Source of the DNA: JAEDES01 sp964470055
GTDB taxonomy: Bacteria > Bacillota_I > Bacilli_A > RF39 > UBA660
Assembly: GCA_964470055.1 (NCBI GenBank)
Contig: CAYXZZ010000005.1
Coordinates: 1-33,320 of the forward strand
DNA length: 33,320 nt
Reading direction: 5' to 3'
Shown here piece after piece: positions 8,952 through 18,167 of this stretch. Every line of letters begins with the position of its first letter. Positions within the stretch are counted from its first letter, which is position 1. The translations under genes were made by a program, and so were the position numbers. The notes under the pieces were generated by a model. It was not told where the DNA came from and did no database searches. It saw nothing but the letters and a program-made list of their open reading frames with translations.

Positions 8952-9416
8952 ATGAATATTTACACTGTTTTAGATAACTTAAACATCTCTTATGAAGAGT
9001 ATCATCATCAAGCAATCTACACTATCGAAGCGGCAAAAAAATTACAATTGAATTTATTAGGTATCGGCTGCAAAAACCTCCTTTTAACAAATCATAAAAA
9101 TTCTTATTACTTAGTTATTATCGAAGAAAATAAAAGAGTTAATACTAAAGAATTATCAAAACTTTTATCTACTAAACATTTAAGTTTTGCATCATCCGCT
9201 GACCTAAAACAAATTCTAAATCTAGAATCAGGCAGTCTAACTCCACTAAGTCTCATAAATGATCAAGAAAATAAAGTAACCATTCTTCTTGATAAAGAAC
9301 TTCAAAATAATAAAATACTAGTTCATCCTAATACTAATACAAAAACATTAGTATTAGACTTTGCGGATTTAATAAAATTTATTAATTACACGAATCATAA
9401 ATACATTTTAATATAA
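8952..9416 (+). CDS. YbaK/ProX-type aminoacyl-tRNA deacylase
   Basis: The start at 8952 lies one base after the stop of the preceding gene; a longer frame from 8901 would run inside that gene and is unlikely. The protein has 154 residues and matches the YbaK/prolyl-tRNA editing fold: an early TIEAAKKL segment, the conserved lysine region GIGCKNLLL, and the GSLTPLSLINDQ loop. Such stand-alone proteins hydrolyse mischarged aminoacyl-tRNA in the cytoplasm (ProX type removes Ala from tRNA-Pro). Translation is probably coupled to the transporter gene. The exact substrate is not decided by the sequence. Confidence 0.8.
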   Translation: MNIYTVLDNLNISYEEYHHQAIYTIEAAKKLQLNLLGIGCKNLLLTNHKNSYYLVIIEENKRVNTKELSKLLSTKHLSFASSADLKQILNLESGSLTPLSLINDQENKVTILLDKELQNNKILVHPNTNTKTLVLDFADLIKFINYTNHKYILI

Positions 9417-9428
9417 AGGGTGATTTAT

Positions 9429-9731
9429 ATGGACTTAAAAGATCAATTCAAATATCTAGTCGGTGGCTACTATGGAATAACCTATATGGATAATTATCCA
9501 TTAAAAGTCTACGTCTTAAAAGACATTGAAAACTACATCAAAGATTTTATCGAAATAAATCCAATTCCAAACTTTAATTACAAAGAAGCAGCCAAAAAAT
9601 ATGAAGAAGAATTATCTGAAATAACTAAACTTCAAGACAGTCTCCTAGTGCTAAATAAAATTAATGCCTCTATGGATTTAGTCTTACTAGTAAAAGAGCG
9701 TTTAAAAAAAATTATTCAAAAGCCAAAATAA
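9429..9731 (+). CDS. Small protein of unknown function
   Basis: The start at 9429 was chosen because AAAGGGTGAT lies just upstream (9415-9424); a GTG at 9420 would overlap that site. The protein has 100 residues, is charged and mostly helical, and has no signal peptide or membrane span. It follows the YbaK-type gene by 12 nt and is probably in its operon. I do not recognise the family. Confidence 0.65.
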   Translation: MDLKDQFKYLVGGYYGITYMDNYPLKVYVLKDIENYIKDFIEINPIPNFNYKEAAKKYEEELSEITKLQDSLLVLNKINASMDLVLLVKERLKKIIQKPK

Positions 9732-9791
9732 AAATTTCCATAAAGTTAAAGATATGTTAAAATAAAAGTAAAATAGGGAGTGTGATATTAC

Positions 9792-10457
9792 ATGACAGAA
9801 AATAAATATATTTGTGCCAATCGTGGAAGAACTTATAAAGACAGGATTGAAAAAGTAATAAAAGAAAACAAACCAAAAATCTTAGATTTTTTTAATGTCT
9901 CTGATAACGAAAACTTCAATTATACAATTTATGTATATGATACAATCGAAGCCTTAAAAAATGGTTTAAGAGCCAGAGGTTTTAAAAATCAACCAGAGTA
10001 TATATGTGGTTGCTTTAAATCTGAAGATATGTCACTTAACTTTTATGAACCAGTCGATGAAGCCATAGACAATGAATGGACAAAAGATGAATATGACTTA
10101 GTAATCTTTCATGAATTAATCCACGCCATTGAATATACTCTATATAACGATCAACCAGAGTGGTTGAGAGAAGGCATTGCAAAATATTTAGATGGAACAT
10201 ATTCACATGGAATTAAATGGTTACTCCAAAGTTATATAAATAAAGTTCCTATCCCAGAAATGCGTGAGTTAGAAGAAGAATTTGGTTTTCACGAATACGA
10301 TAGTTACGATTACGCCTATATAATGGTCAGTTACTTACTTGAAACAATGGGCAAAGAAGACTTTTTAAAATTCCTAAACAATGCAAATCAAATCACAGAG
10401 CTAAGTAAAGGATTAGTCACAAGATCTATTCAATATTATGAAGCATATTTTTCATAA
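9792..10457 (+). CDS. Gluzincin-type metallopeptidase (Peptidase MA-like)
   Basis: The protein has 221 residues. The zinc motif is H107-E-L-I-H111 with a third ligand expected at E127 in WLREGIAKYLDG, the arrangement of gluzincins (MA clan). There is no signal peptide, so an intracellular location is likely. The start has AGGGAGTGTGAT upstream. The next gene, 16 nt downstream, also carries a zincin motif, so the pair may work together. Substrate unknown. Confidence 0.78.
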   Translation: MTENKYICANRGRTYKDRIEKVIKENKPKILDFFNVSDNENFNYTIYVYDTIEALKNGLRARGFKNQPEYICGCFKSEDMSLNFYEPVDEAIDNEWTKDEYDLVIFHELIHAIEYTLYNDQPEWLREGIAKYLDGTYSHGIKWLLQSYINKVPIPEMRELEEEFGFHEYDSYDYAYIMVSYLLETMGKEDFLKFLNNANQITELSKGLVTRSIQYYEAYFS

Positions 10458-10473
10458 ATAAAGGAGTCTAATT

Positions 10474-11163
10474 ATGAATAACAAAAAAGAGAAAAAGTAT
10501 TATATATTTGAACTTGATATTGCCAAACTAAATTTGTTATGCGTAATTTTATTTATCCTAGTATGTGGATTAACTTTCTGCCTTTATAAAGGTAACATTT
10601 TAGTGGAGATATATGAAGTAAATTTAGTATTACTACTAGCATTTTATATAATATTTATGCTTCTTCATGAATTACTTCATAGTCTAGCCTATAAACTATA
10701 CGGAGGTTCATCAAAGAAAATCGTTTTCGGCTCATATCTAGAAAAAGGAGTCTTATACTGTCTTTGTAAACAAAACATTACTCGCAAAAACATTTTAAAT
10801 TCTTTGATGTTTCCATTATTCTATCTAGGCTTAATTCCTTATATAATTTCTATTATCCTTAACTTACCATTTCTTCTTTTATTATCAATTCTTAATATTG
10901 TAGGTTCTGTTGGAGATATCGTAATGTTCATATACATTTCTAAACTAAATAAAAATATTGAGTTTTCAGAATTTGATAATCCAATTAGATTTGCAATTTA
11001 TGCTGATTATGATGTTTCACAAACTAAACACTTCGGTTTAGAATTCATTGAGGAAACTGATACTATTGAAAGAAATGATTTAAATAAAATAACCATTAGT
11101 AAGGGTTCATATATTGCGATAGCTATTTTAATTATCTGTGTAATTTTAAGTTTATTTTTATAA
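10474..11163 (+). CDS. DUF3267 membrane zincin-like protein
   Basis: The protein has 229 residues with about five hydrophobic spans. H65-E-L-L-H69 lies inside the second hydrophobic region, followed by SLAYKLYGG, as in DUF3267 membrane proteins that are thought to be intramembrane metalloproteases. A last span (about 208-228) ends the protein. AAAGGAG precedes the start and a terminator follows immediately. The protease activity is an inference from the motif. Confidence 0.78.
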   Translation: MNNKKEKKYYIFELDIAKLNLLCVILFILVCGLTFCLYKGNILVEIYEVNLVLLLAFYIIFMLLHELLHSLAYKLYGGSSKKIVFGSYLEKGVLYCLCKQNITRKNILNSLMFPLFYLGLIPYIISIILNLPFLLLLSILNIVGSVGDIVMFIYISKLNKNIEFSEFDNPIRFAIYADYDVSQTKHFGLEFIEETDTIERNDLNKITISKGSYIAIAILIICVILSLFL

Positions 11164-11165
11164 CC

Positions 11166-11195
11166 AAAGGATGTTTAAGCATCTTTTTTCTTTTG
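11166..11195 (+). terminator. Terminator after the DUF3267 gene
   Basis: AAAGGATG (11166-11173) pairs with CATCTTTT (11180-11187) with one G-U pair and a 6-base loop, followed by TTCTTTT. Confidence 0.75.
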
Positions 11196-11273
11196 CCAAG
11201 CAATTAGTAGTAAAATATTTTAAAATATAGTATAATCTTATATGTATAGTAGAAACTCTATTGGAGGATAAAA

Positions 11274-13880
11274 ATGAATAATGAGTATATAAAAGTAGAT
11301 ACCATTGAATCTTTAGAAGAAACTATTAAGAAAGTACGTCTTGCTCAAGAAAAGTTTTCTAAATATTCAGAAGAAGAGGTAAATAAAATATTTAAGGCCG
11401 CTGCTATGGCTGCAAATAAGGAAAGAATCCCTTTAGCAAAAATGGCTGTAGAAGAAACTAAGATGGGTGTAGTCGAAGATAAAATTATTAAAAATCACTA
11501 CGCCTCAGAATATATTTATAATAAATATCGTCACGAAAAAACTTGTGGTGTAGTAGAAGAAGATTACGCATCCGGAATAAAAAAAGTATTAGAACCAATT
11601 GGTTTAATTGCTGCTGTAATTCCTACCACTAATCCAACTTCAACTGCTATATTTAAAACTTTGATTTCTTTAAAAACAAGAAATGGTATTATTATCAGTC
11701 CTCATCCTCGAGCAAAAAAATCAACCATTGAATCAGCAAGGATTGTTTTAGAAGCCGCAGTCAAAGCAGGAGCACCAGAGGATATAATTGCTTGGATTGA
11801 TACACCATCATTAGAATTAACAAACTACTTGATGCAAAATGTTGATACCATTCTCGCAACCGGTGGACCAGGCATGGTCAAATCAGCCTATTCTAGTGGA
11901 AAGCCAGCCTTAGGAGTAGGCGCAGGAAACACCCCAGCCATAATTGACTCATCCGCTGATATTGTTCTAGCTGTAAATTCTATCATTCATTCTAAAACTT
12001 TTGATAACGGAATGATTTGTGCCTCAGAACAATCAGTTATTGTCTTAGATGACATTTATAATCAAGTAAAAAATGAATTTCTTTATCGCGGTTGTTACTT
12101 TCTTGATGAGGAAGAGTTACAAAAAGTTCGTAAAACAATTATTATTAATGGTGCCGTAAACGCCAAAATAGTTGGTCAAAGTGCCCATACAATTGCTACT
12201 CTTGCTGGTATAAATGTTCCAATATCCACAAAAATCCTTATTGGAGAAGTAGAAAGTGTCGATATATCTGAAGAATTTGCTCACGAAAAATTGTCTCCTG
12301 TACTCGCAATGTACAAAGCAATTAGTTTTGATGATGCCATCTTTAAAGCCAAAAAATTAATTGAAGATGGCGGATTAGGACACACCTCATCACTTTACCT
12401 CAACCAAGTAACAGAAAAAGATAAAATTAAAAAATTCTATACTAATATGAAAACCTGCCGAGTTTTAATAAATACTCCAGCCGCTCAAGGTGGAATAGGT
12501 GATTTATATAATTTTAAATTAACTCCTTCATTAACCCTAGGATGTGGCTCATGGGGAGGAAATTCCATCTCAGAAAATGTTGGAATTAAACAATTATTAA
12601 ATATAAAAATCGTAGCCGAAAGGAGAGAAAATATGCTTTGGTTTAAATCCCCAGAAAAAGTTTATATCAAAAAAGGTTGTCTTCCAACAGCCTTAGAAGA
12701 AATAAAATATGTTTTAGATAAAAAGAAAGTTTTTATTGTTACAGATAATTTTCTTTTTGAAAATGGTTATACAAAACCGATTACTGATAAATTACAAGAA
12801 CTAGACATTGCTTATTCAATATTTTCAAATGTAGAACCAGATCCAACTCTTGCCTGTGCCATTGAAGGTACCAAGGCCATGAATATGTTTACCCCAGATT
12901 GTATAATTGCTATTGGTGGAGGTTCTGCAATGGATGCTGCTAAAATTATGTGGGTAATGTATGAACATCCAGAAGTAGATTTTATGGACATGGCCATGCG
13001 CTTCATGGATATTAGAAAAAGAATTTATGAATTCCCAAAAATGGGAGAAAAATCCTATTTTATAGCCGTTCCAACTTCAGCAGGAACCGGCTCAGAAGTT
13101 ACACCTTTTGCCGTCATTACTGATGAAAAAACAGGTATAAAATATCCACTTGCGGACTATGAATTAATGCCTAAAATGGCAATTGTTGATGCTAATCTTA
13201 TGATGAAATCGCCAAAAAGTTTAACTGCTTCATCTGGAATTGATGCTGTAACTCATGCCCTTGAAGCCTATGCTTCAATGATGGCAACTGAATATACCGA
13301 TGCTCTTGCTAAAGAGTCCTTAAAAAACATTTTCACATACTTACCACGTGCTTATGAACATGGTGAAACAGATGAAGAAGCAAGAGAAAAGATGGCTAAT
13401 GCCGCAACAATGGCCGGTATGGCTTTCGCAAATGCTTTTTTAGGAGTATGTCACTCAATGGCTCATAAGTTAGGTGCTTTTCATCATTTGCCACATGGTA
13501 TTGCTAACGCCCTAATGATTGAAGAAGTTCTAAGATTTAATTCCGAAGAATCCCCAACCAAAATGGGAACATTTTCACAGTATGATCATCCACATACTTT
13601 ACAACGTTATGCAGAAATTGCTGAAAGTCTAAATTTAGGCGGAAATACAGATAATGAAAAATTAGAAAATTTAATTATCGCCATTAATAATTTAAAAGAA
13701 CAAGTTGGTATTAAAAAAACTATTAAAGATTATGGTATCTCAGAAACAGAGTTCTTAGAAACATTAGATGAGATGTCAGAACAAGCCTTTGATGATCAAT
13801 GCACAGGTACTAATCCTAGACTACCTCTCATAAGTGAGATAAAGAATATGTATTTAAATGCTTACTATGGAGGTAAATAA
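11274..13880 (+). CDS. adhE: Bifunctional acetaldehyde-CoA/alcohol dehydrogenase AdhE
   Basis: The protein has 868 residues, the normal full length. The N-terminal half is an acylating aldehyde dehydrogenase with catalytic Cys near residue 249 in FDNGMICASEQS and the coenzyme region PTTNPTSTAIFKTL. The C-terminal half (from about residue 455) is an iron-dependent alcohol dehydrogenase with IIAIGGGSAMDAAKIMW, PTSAGTGSE, and the iron ligands in GIDAVTHALEAY and CHSMAHKLGAFHHLPHG. It converts acetyl-CoA to ethanol in two NADH-consuming steps and re-oxidises NADH in fermentation; AdhE normally forms long filaments (spirosomes). A TATAAT box at about 11229 and TTGGAGGAT precede the start. No clear Rex operator was seen. 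Confidence 0.97.
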   Translation: MNNEYIKVDTIESLEETIKKVRLAQEKFSKYSEEEVNKIFKAAAMAANKERIPLAKMAVEETKMGVVEDKIIKNHYASEYIYNKYRHEKTCGVVEEDYASGIKKVLEPIGLIAAVIPTTNPTSTAIFKTLISLKTRNGIIISPHPRAKKSTIESARIVLEAAVKAGAPEDIIAWIDTPSLELTNYLMQNVDTILATGGPGMVKSAYSSGKPALGVGAGNTPAIIDSSADIVLAVNSIIHSKTFDNGMICASEQSVIVLDDIYNQVKNEFLYRGCYFLDEEELQKVRKTIIINGAVNAKIVGQSAHTIATLAGINVPISTKILIGEVESVDISEEFAHEKLSPVLAMYKAISFDDAIFKAKKLIEDGGLGHTSSLYLNQVTEKDKIKKFYTNMKTCRVLINTPAAQGGIGDLYNFKLTPSLTLGCGSWGGNSISENVGIKQLLNIKIVAERRENMLWFKSPEKVYIKKGCLPTALEEIKYVLDKKKVFIVTDNFLFENGYTKPITDKLQELDIAYSIFSNVEPDPTLACAIEGTKAMNMFTPDCIIAIGGGSAMDAAKIMWVMYEHPEVDFMDMAMRFMDIRKRIYEFPKMGEKSYFIAVPTSAGTGSEVTPFAVITDEKTGIKYPLADYELMPKMAIVDANLMMKSPKSLTASSGIDAVTHALEAYASMMATEYTDALAKESLKNIFTYLPRAYEHGETDEEAREKMANAATMAGMAFANAFLGVCHSMAHKLGAFHHLPHGIANALMIEEVLRFNSEESPTKMGTFSQYDHPHTLQRYAEIAESLNLGGNTDNEKLENLIIAINNLKEQVGIKKTIKDYGISETEFLETLDEMSEQAFDDQCTGTNPRLPLISEIKNMYLNAYYGGK

Positions 13881-13881
13881 A

Positions 13882-14628
13882 ATGGAAAAAATTGCAGTAC
13901 GAAAAAATAAAGAAATATTTATTGAAGACGGAAATGTCATAAAACTATTTATAGAGTCTCATCCAAAGTCAAATATTATAAGTGAAGCACTAAATCAAGC
14001 GAGAGTAGAAGAAGCATCTAATTTAAATGTTCCTAAACTAGTCGAAATCAAAAAGATAAACAATAGATGGGCGCTTGTTTCTGAATTTATTGAGGGAAAA
14101 ACTATCAAACAACTTATGGAAGAAGAACCTGATAATTTTGATAAATACTTAAAATTATTTGTCAAAGTTCAACTAACTATTCTCGATAACTCAGTCCCAT
14201 TACTTAACAGAATGAAAGATAAATTTACACGAAAAATTGAGGAAACAGATATTTTTGATGAGAATACAAAATACGAATTATTAGGCCGCCTTAATGGTAT
14301 GAAAAATCACAATGAACTATGCCATGGAGATTATCTTCCTAGTAATGTCATTATTCAAGGTGATGGTACAGTTTATGTTATAGACTGGGCTCACGCAACT
14401 TGCGGAAATGCTGCTGCTGACGCTGCCAGAACTTACCTAATGTTTTCAATGGAAGGTCACGAGAACTTAGCCGATGAATATCTAACTCTCTTCTCAGAAA
14501 TGAGTAAAATTCCTAAAAAAACAATCCAGCAATGGGCTCCAATAGTTGCTGCCACTCGTATGACGAAAAATATTCCAGAAGAACAAGAATTTCTAAGCCG
14601 TTGGGTTAATGTTGTTGATTATGAGTAA
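13882..14628 (+). CDS. Phosphotransferase of the aminoglycoside/choline kinase fold
   Basis: The start at 13882 was chosen because GGAGG at 13869-13873 fits it and it begins just after the adhE stop. The protein has 248 residues and the kinase-like catalytic motifs HGDYLPSNVI (catalytic Asp) and VIDWAHA (metal Asp). This family phosphorylates small molecules such as aminoglycosides, choline or sugars. It sits directly behind adhE and should be co-transcribed, but nothing shows that it confers drug resistance. Substrate unknown. Confidence 0.82.
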   Translation: MEKIAVRKNKEIFIEDGNVIKLFIESHPKSNIISEALNQARVEEASNLNVPKLVEIKKINNRWALVSEFIEGKTIKQLMEEEPDNFDKYLKLFVKVQLTILDNSVPLLNRMKDKFTRKIEETDIFDENTKYELLGRLNGMKNHNELCHGDYLPSNVIIQGDGTVYVIDWAHATCGNAAADAARTYLMFSMEGHENLADEYLTLFSEMSKIPKKTIQQWAPIVAATRMTKNIPEEQEFLSRWVNVVDYE

Positions 14629-14656
14629 AATGTAGGTTTCTATCTACATTTTTTCT
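14627..14656 (+). terminator. Terminator of the adhE operon
   Basis: AAAATGTAG (14627-14635) pairs with CTACATTTT (14644-14652), 9 bp, 8-base loop, with a T run. Confidence 0.85.
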
Positions 14657-14705
14657 GTAAAGTAGAAAAAAAGTTAAAGTAGTAATTTAGAAAATAAAAA
14701 TACCA

Positions 14706-14714
14706 TGCTATAAT
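14706..14714 (+). promoter_or_regulatory. Extended -10 promoter TGCTATAAT
   Basis: TGC plus TATAAT precedes the HNH-like gene. The same TGCTATAAT recurs at 16393-16401 and 17127-17135 ahead of the next units; the copy at 16393 also has TAGACA 17 bases upstream of TATAAT. Confidence 0.6.
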
Positions 14715-14746
14715 AAAATTAGAAAATTTATAATGAGGTGATGCTA

Positions 14747-15145
14747 ATGCGTAAAGTCACAAATTCAATGATTAAAGAATTTAGAATCAGAGAACTTGGT
14801 TATGATTTTATGGGTTACCATCTCAATAAAGGCGACAAACATACTTTCCATCATTTAGTGCTTGCTAATCGTGATGGAGGACCATATGCTAGATGGAATG
14901 GCGCAATTCTTTGCGGAGAAACATCCCATCCTTATCTTCATGCTATTGAGGATAAAGATTATGATATGTTTTGTACCCTAACAAGCGAAATGATAGATAT
15001 GAACATTAAAGGTTACTTAGATTTAGAAAACTTAAGAAAAATTAATGATGTATTATGCTTATTCGAAAAAGAACATTGTTCCGATCGAATGAAAAGTGGC
15101 AAATTACTAATAAAAGAAGAATACACAAGACGTCTCCGTTTTTAA
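14747..15145 (+). CDS. Small HNH-like protein of unknown role
   Basis: The start at 14747 was chosen because GAGGTG ends 6 bases upstream; an ATG at 14741 is too close. The protein has 132 residues. The segment from residue 35 on has the spacing of an HNH/beta-beta-alpha-metal nuclease: H35-H36, then N51, L55-C56, H61 and H65, with a GG turn between. The typical zinc-binding Cys pairs are missing, so metal structural support may be absent and activity is uncertain. It is a single gene between two terminators. The motif spacing is what I see; nuclease function is inference. Confidence 0.55.
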   Translation: MRKVTNSMIKEFRIRELGYDFMGYHLNKGDKHTFHHLVLANRDGGPYARWNGAILCGETSHPYLHAIEDKDYDMFCTLTSEMIDMNIKGYLDLENLRKINDVLCLFEKEHCSDRMKSGKLLIKEEYTRRLRF

Positions 15146-15157
15146 AGATGTCTTTTT
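15127..15157 (+). terminator. Terminator overlapping the end of the HNH-like gene
   Basis: AAGACGTCT (15127-15135) pairs with AGATGTCTT (15146-15154) with one G-U pair. The stop codon is in the loop and a T run follows. Confidence 0.75.
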
Positions 15158-15232
15158 CTATTTTCTTCTTAAAATAAAGAAAGGAGTCATTATATAAAAA
15201 ATAATTAATAATAAAAAGTAGAGGAGTAAAAA

Positions 15233-16372
15233 ATGAAAAAACAAATTGAAAATACTAATTTAAGATTAATGATATTTAAAAGTGCAACTGAGTTAGGCCA
15301 AAAAATAGATGAACATTTACTTAGTATGTATAATCTTTCTAAAGAGGAGTATACATTCATAGTACCAATCAAAGAAAATTTCTTTGAAGATGGCCATTTC
15401 AAAGTAGAAATAGAAGAAACAGTCAGAGGAAAAGATATGTTCCTACTAACCGACATCGGGAACTATTCTATAGAATATAAAATGCATGGGGCAATTAATC
15501 ACACCAGTCCAAATGATTTAATGATGGAATTAAAAGATGGAATAGGAGCCTGCAATTGTCACGCTAAAAACATAAATATTATTATGCCTCTTTTATATGC
15601 TGGCAGACAACATCGTCGAAACACAAGAGAAAACTTAATGTGTGGAATGATGCTTCATGAATTAGATTCACTTAGTAGAGTAAAAAGTTTTATTACTTTT
15701 GATGCTCATGACCAAGGAGTAGAGCATGCGATTCATAATATGGAATTTGACAATTTCTTTCCAACTAACACCATCTTAGAAAACTTTATCAATGATATGT
15801 CGATGGCTAGACTCAAAAAACTTGTCTTCGTTGCCCCAGACAATGGTGCTACGGGTAGAAGAAACGTTTATTTAAATTCCTTCAACTCCAAGTACATTCA
15901 TCGTGAAGCAGGAAGTTTTATAAAACAACGTGATTATAATAATTTTGTCGATGGAAAATATCCAGTTATTGCCCACGACTACTGTGGAAATGAAGATTTA
16001 GATGGATATACAGCAATTGTTAGTGATGACATGATTTCTAGTGGCGGCTCCATGTTTGATGTTATTGATGAATTAAAAAAACGAGGTGTAAAATATATCT
16101 ATTTAATGACAACTTATGCATTATTCACCAAAGGTATCGATAAATTTGAAGAATATTACAAAGAAGGAAAGTTTGATGGTCTTTACACAACCAACCTTTC
16201 ATATATACCAGAAGAATATAAGTCCGCAAAATGGCTTCATATCAGCGACTGTTCAAAACTAGTAGCCGAAATCATTTATAGTATCCATAATGACCAATCA
16301 ATTTCCTCAATTTTAAGAGATAAGTCATACCCAGTAAGACTAGTTGAAAAGAAGTTTGAAAAAGATAAATAA
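15233..16372 (+). CDS. prs: Ribose-phosphate pyrophosphokinase-like enzyme (PRPP synthetase)
   Basis: The protein has 379 residues, longer than the usual ~315 for PRPP synthetase. Family features are a central FDAHDQGVEHAIHN segment (equivalent to the DxH.Q.FF region), the pattern VFVAPDNGATGRRN, and the PRPP-binding loop AIVSDDMISSGGSMFDV near residue 260. The enzyme would make PRPP from ribose 5-phosphate and ATP in the cytoplasm, feeding nucleotide, His and Trp synthesis. The N-terminal part is divergent and extended, as in a long clostridial form. AGAGGAG precedes the start. A second Shine-Dalgarno-like AAGGAG at about 15181 has no ORF behind it. Confidence 0.82.
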   Translation: MKKQIENTNLRLMIFKSATELGQKIDEHLLSMYNLSKEEYTFIVPIKENFFEDGHFKVEIEETVRGKDMFLLTDIGNYSIEYKMHGAINHTSPNDLMMELKDGIGACNCHAKNINIIMPLLYAGRQHRRNTRENLMCGMMLHELDSLSRVKSFITFDAHDQGVEHAIHNMEFDNFFPTNTILENFINDMSMARLKKLVFVAPDNGATGRRNVYLNSFNSKYIHREAGSFIKQRDYNNFVDGKYPVIAHDYCGNEDLDGYTAIVSDDMISSGGSMFDVIDELKKRGVKYIYLMTTYALFTKGIDKFEEYYKEGKFDGLYTTNLSYIPEEYKSAKWLHISDCSKLVAEIIYSIHNDQSISSILRDKSYPVRLVEKKFEKDK

Positions 16373-16429
16373 TAGACAAATAAAACAGGCTATGCTATAA
16401 TATGTAAGCACTTAAAGGAGTTGAATATT

Positions 16430-16951
16430 ATGGCAAATTTAATAGATATTTATCATAAAGTTGGAAAAAATCTTTATAAGCATAATTTTGATCAAGCATC
16501 TACTACCGACAAAAAACAACTAATTGATGGTAGTCTAAAAACATATCTTGCAACAAAAATCATCGAAGAAGATATTTCTAAAACCTTCTTACTAAGCAAT
16601 GATAAAGATGTTTCAGTAGAAGATTTAGTAACTATTTTAGGAGAAATAATTCCACAAGAAGCACATTTTGATACAATGCGTCATCTTACACATTTTCTTT
16701 TAAACATCACTGGTGAGATGCAAGGCTGGTCAATTACTTGGTACGAAGATCAAGATCCTCAATTTATTGACAACCCACTTTTAACACAAGATGAATCAGG
16801 AAAATGGGAGTCCCTAACTACTCATAAAGAAACTTCATATGTTCAAACCTTTTGTTTTGTCTACGATTCATACCAAAAATCATTTATGGAAAAATTACCT
16901 ACTGACAAACAATTAAGTATTGGACAAAAACAAATCAAAGATAGTGAGTAA
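16430..16951 (+). CDS. Protein of unknown function
   Basis: The start at 16430 was chosen because AAAGGAG lies about 9 bases upstream. The protein has 173 residues, is soluble and without obvious motif; the middle has an aromatic-rich HFLLNITGEMQGWSITWYED segment region and ends in a charged tail. It has its own promoter (TAGACA, 17 bases, TATAAT) and terminator, so it is a stand-alone unit. I do not recognise the family. Confidence 0.65.
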   Translation: MANLIDIYHKVGKNLYKHNFDQASTTDKKQLIDGSLKTYLATKIIEEDISKTFLLSNDKDVSVEDLVTILGEIIPQEAHFDTMRHLTHFLLNITGEMQGWSITWYEDQDPQFIDNPLLTQDESGKWESLTTHKETSYVQTFCFVYDSYQKSFMEKLPTDKQLSIGQKQIKDSE

Positions 16952-16960
16952 AAGTACTTT

Positions 16961-16995
16961 AAAAAACTACCCGAAATACAACGCGTAGTTTTTTT
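16961..16995 (+). terminator. Terminator
   Basis: AAAAAACTAC (16961-16970) pairs with GTAGTTTTTT (from 16985), with a further CG/CG pairing in the 14-base loop. A T run is included in the descending arm. Confidence 0.8.
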
Positions 16996-17156
16996 GTCAA
17001 ATTTTTTCATATTATAAACATTTCCATAGAACACCAAACTTCCCAAGAAATGTTGTATCTAAATTTCAACTATATTCAAGAGCTTAAAATTAGTTGCACA
17101 GATTCTAAAAAATAATTAAACATCTATGCTATAATAAAATCTAGAAAGAGGTGTTT

Positions 17157-18098
17157 ATGAAAGTACTATTATTTACCCACAAAAATGATATTGATGGAAT
17201 GGGAAACGCCATTCTTGCTCAACTTGCCTTTGATGAGGTTGACTATGTTTTATGTGGAACTTTTGATTTAACCGAGGCAGTGGAAAGCCATTATAAAGAC
17301 GCAAGTATCTATAACTACGACAAAATTTATGTAACGGATTTATGTCTAGAAGATCCTGTTTTGTCAAAAATTGCAACCGATGCAAATCTTGATGGAAAAG
17401 TCCAAGTATTTGACCATCACAAAACATTTACCGCTCCTAAATACACATCTCATCCATTTATAACAGTTCAAATAGCCAACGAAAAAGGTTTATGCTGTGG
17501 AACAAGTTTATTCTATCAACATTTATTATCAGAAGGATTACTAGACCCAGATAATATAGCCATAAAGGAATTTGTAGAATTAACTAGACAACACGATACT
17601 TGGGAATGGAGAAACATCTACAACAATGAAAAATCTCGAGAATTATCCATTTTGTTTGATGCCTTAGGTTATGACGGATATATTGCATTAATGACCGAAA
17701 AACTAGAAGATTCTTCTACTAAAGAATTTGATTTTAATCCAATGGAAAGAACTTTAATTAATAATCGAAAACACCAAATTGCTGAAAAATGTGAATACTA
17801 TGCAGATAAAATATTTTATAAAGAAATACTTGGTATGAAAGCCGGAATTGTCTTTATAACCTACGAATATCGTAATGAATTAGCAGAATACTTTAGAGAA
17901 AATAACTTTGATATGGATTTTGCAATGATGATCGCCTTAGATCCAGGCGTAGTTGCTTATAGAAGTGTAAAAGAAGGTGTTCATGTTCGTCCAGTAGCAG
18001 AGTTATTTGGTGGAAAAGGCCATGAAAAAGCCGCAAGCAATCCGATTACTGAAGAAATGCAAACTGAAATCATCAAAGTATTAACAAAAAGTAATTAA
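17157..18098 (+). CDS. DHH-family phosphoesterase (NrnB-like)
   Basis: The start at 17157 was chosen over a GTG at 17151 because AGAGGTG serves as ribosome binding site. The protein has 313 residues. The DHH domain has THKNDIDGMGNA (metal Asp11 and Asp13), VTDLCLED, and FD86HH88KTF. The C-terminal DHHA1 domain ends with FGGKGHEKAAS, the GGGH-type substrate motif. Such enzymes remove nucleotides from short RNAs or open cyclic nucleotides (NrnB/YngD group) in the cytoplasm. It is preceded by an extended -10 promoter at 17127-17135. Confidence 0.85.
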   Translation: MKVLLFTHKNDIDGMGNAILAQLAFDEVDYVLCGTFDLTEAVESHYKDASIYNYDKIYVTDLCLEDPVLSKIATDANLDGKVQVFDHHKTFTAPKYTSHPFITVQIANEKGLCCGTSLFYQHLLSEGLLDPDNIAIKEFVELTRQHDTWEWRNIYNNEKSRELSILFDALGYDGYIALMTEKLEDSSTKEFDFNPMERTLINNRKHQIAEKCEYYADKIFYKEILGMKAGIVFITYEYRNELAEYFRENNFDMDFAMMIALDPGVVAYRSVKEGVHVRPVAELFGGKGHEKAASNPITEEMQTEIIKVLTKSN

Positions 18099-18167
18099 AA
18101 TAGTTTCAAATAACTACCCACAAAGAAATTATTCCAATAATAAAGTAAATGTAAAGGAGAAAAGAAA

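Noticed and set aside
11197..11273. Rex-type redox operator before adhE
   Set aside because: No TTGTTAA-type palindrome was found in the upstream region.
13882..14628. Aminoglycoside resistance gene
   Set aside because: The kinase motifs fit the broad phosphotransferase family; nothing links this chromosomal adhE-linked gene to a drug substrate.
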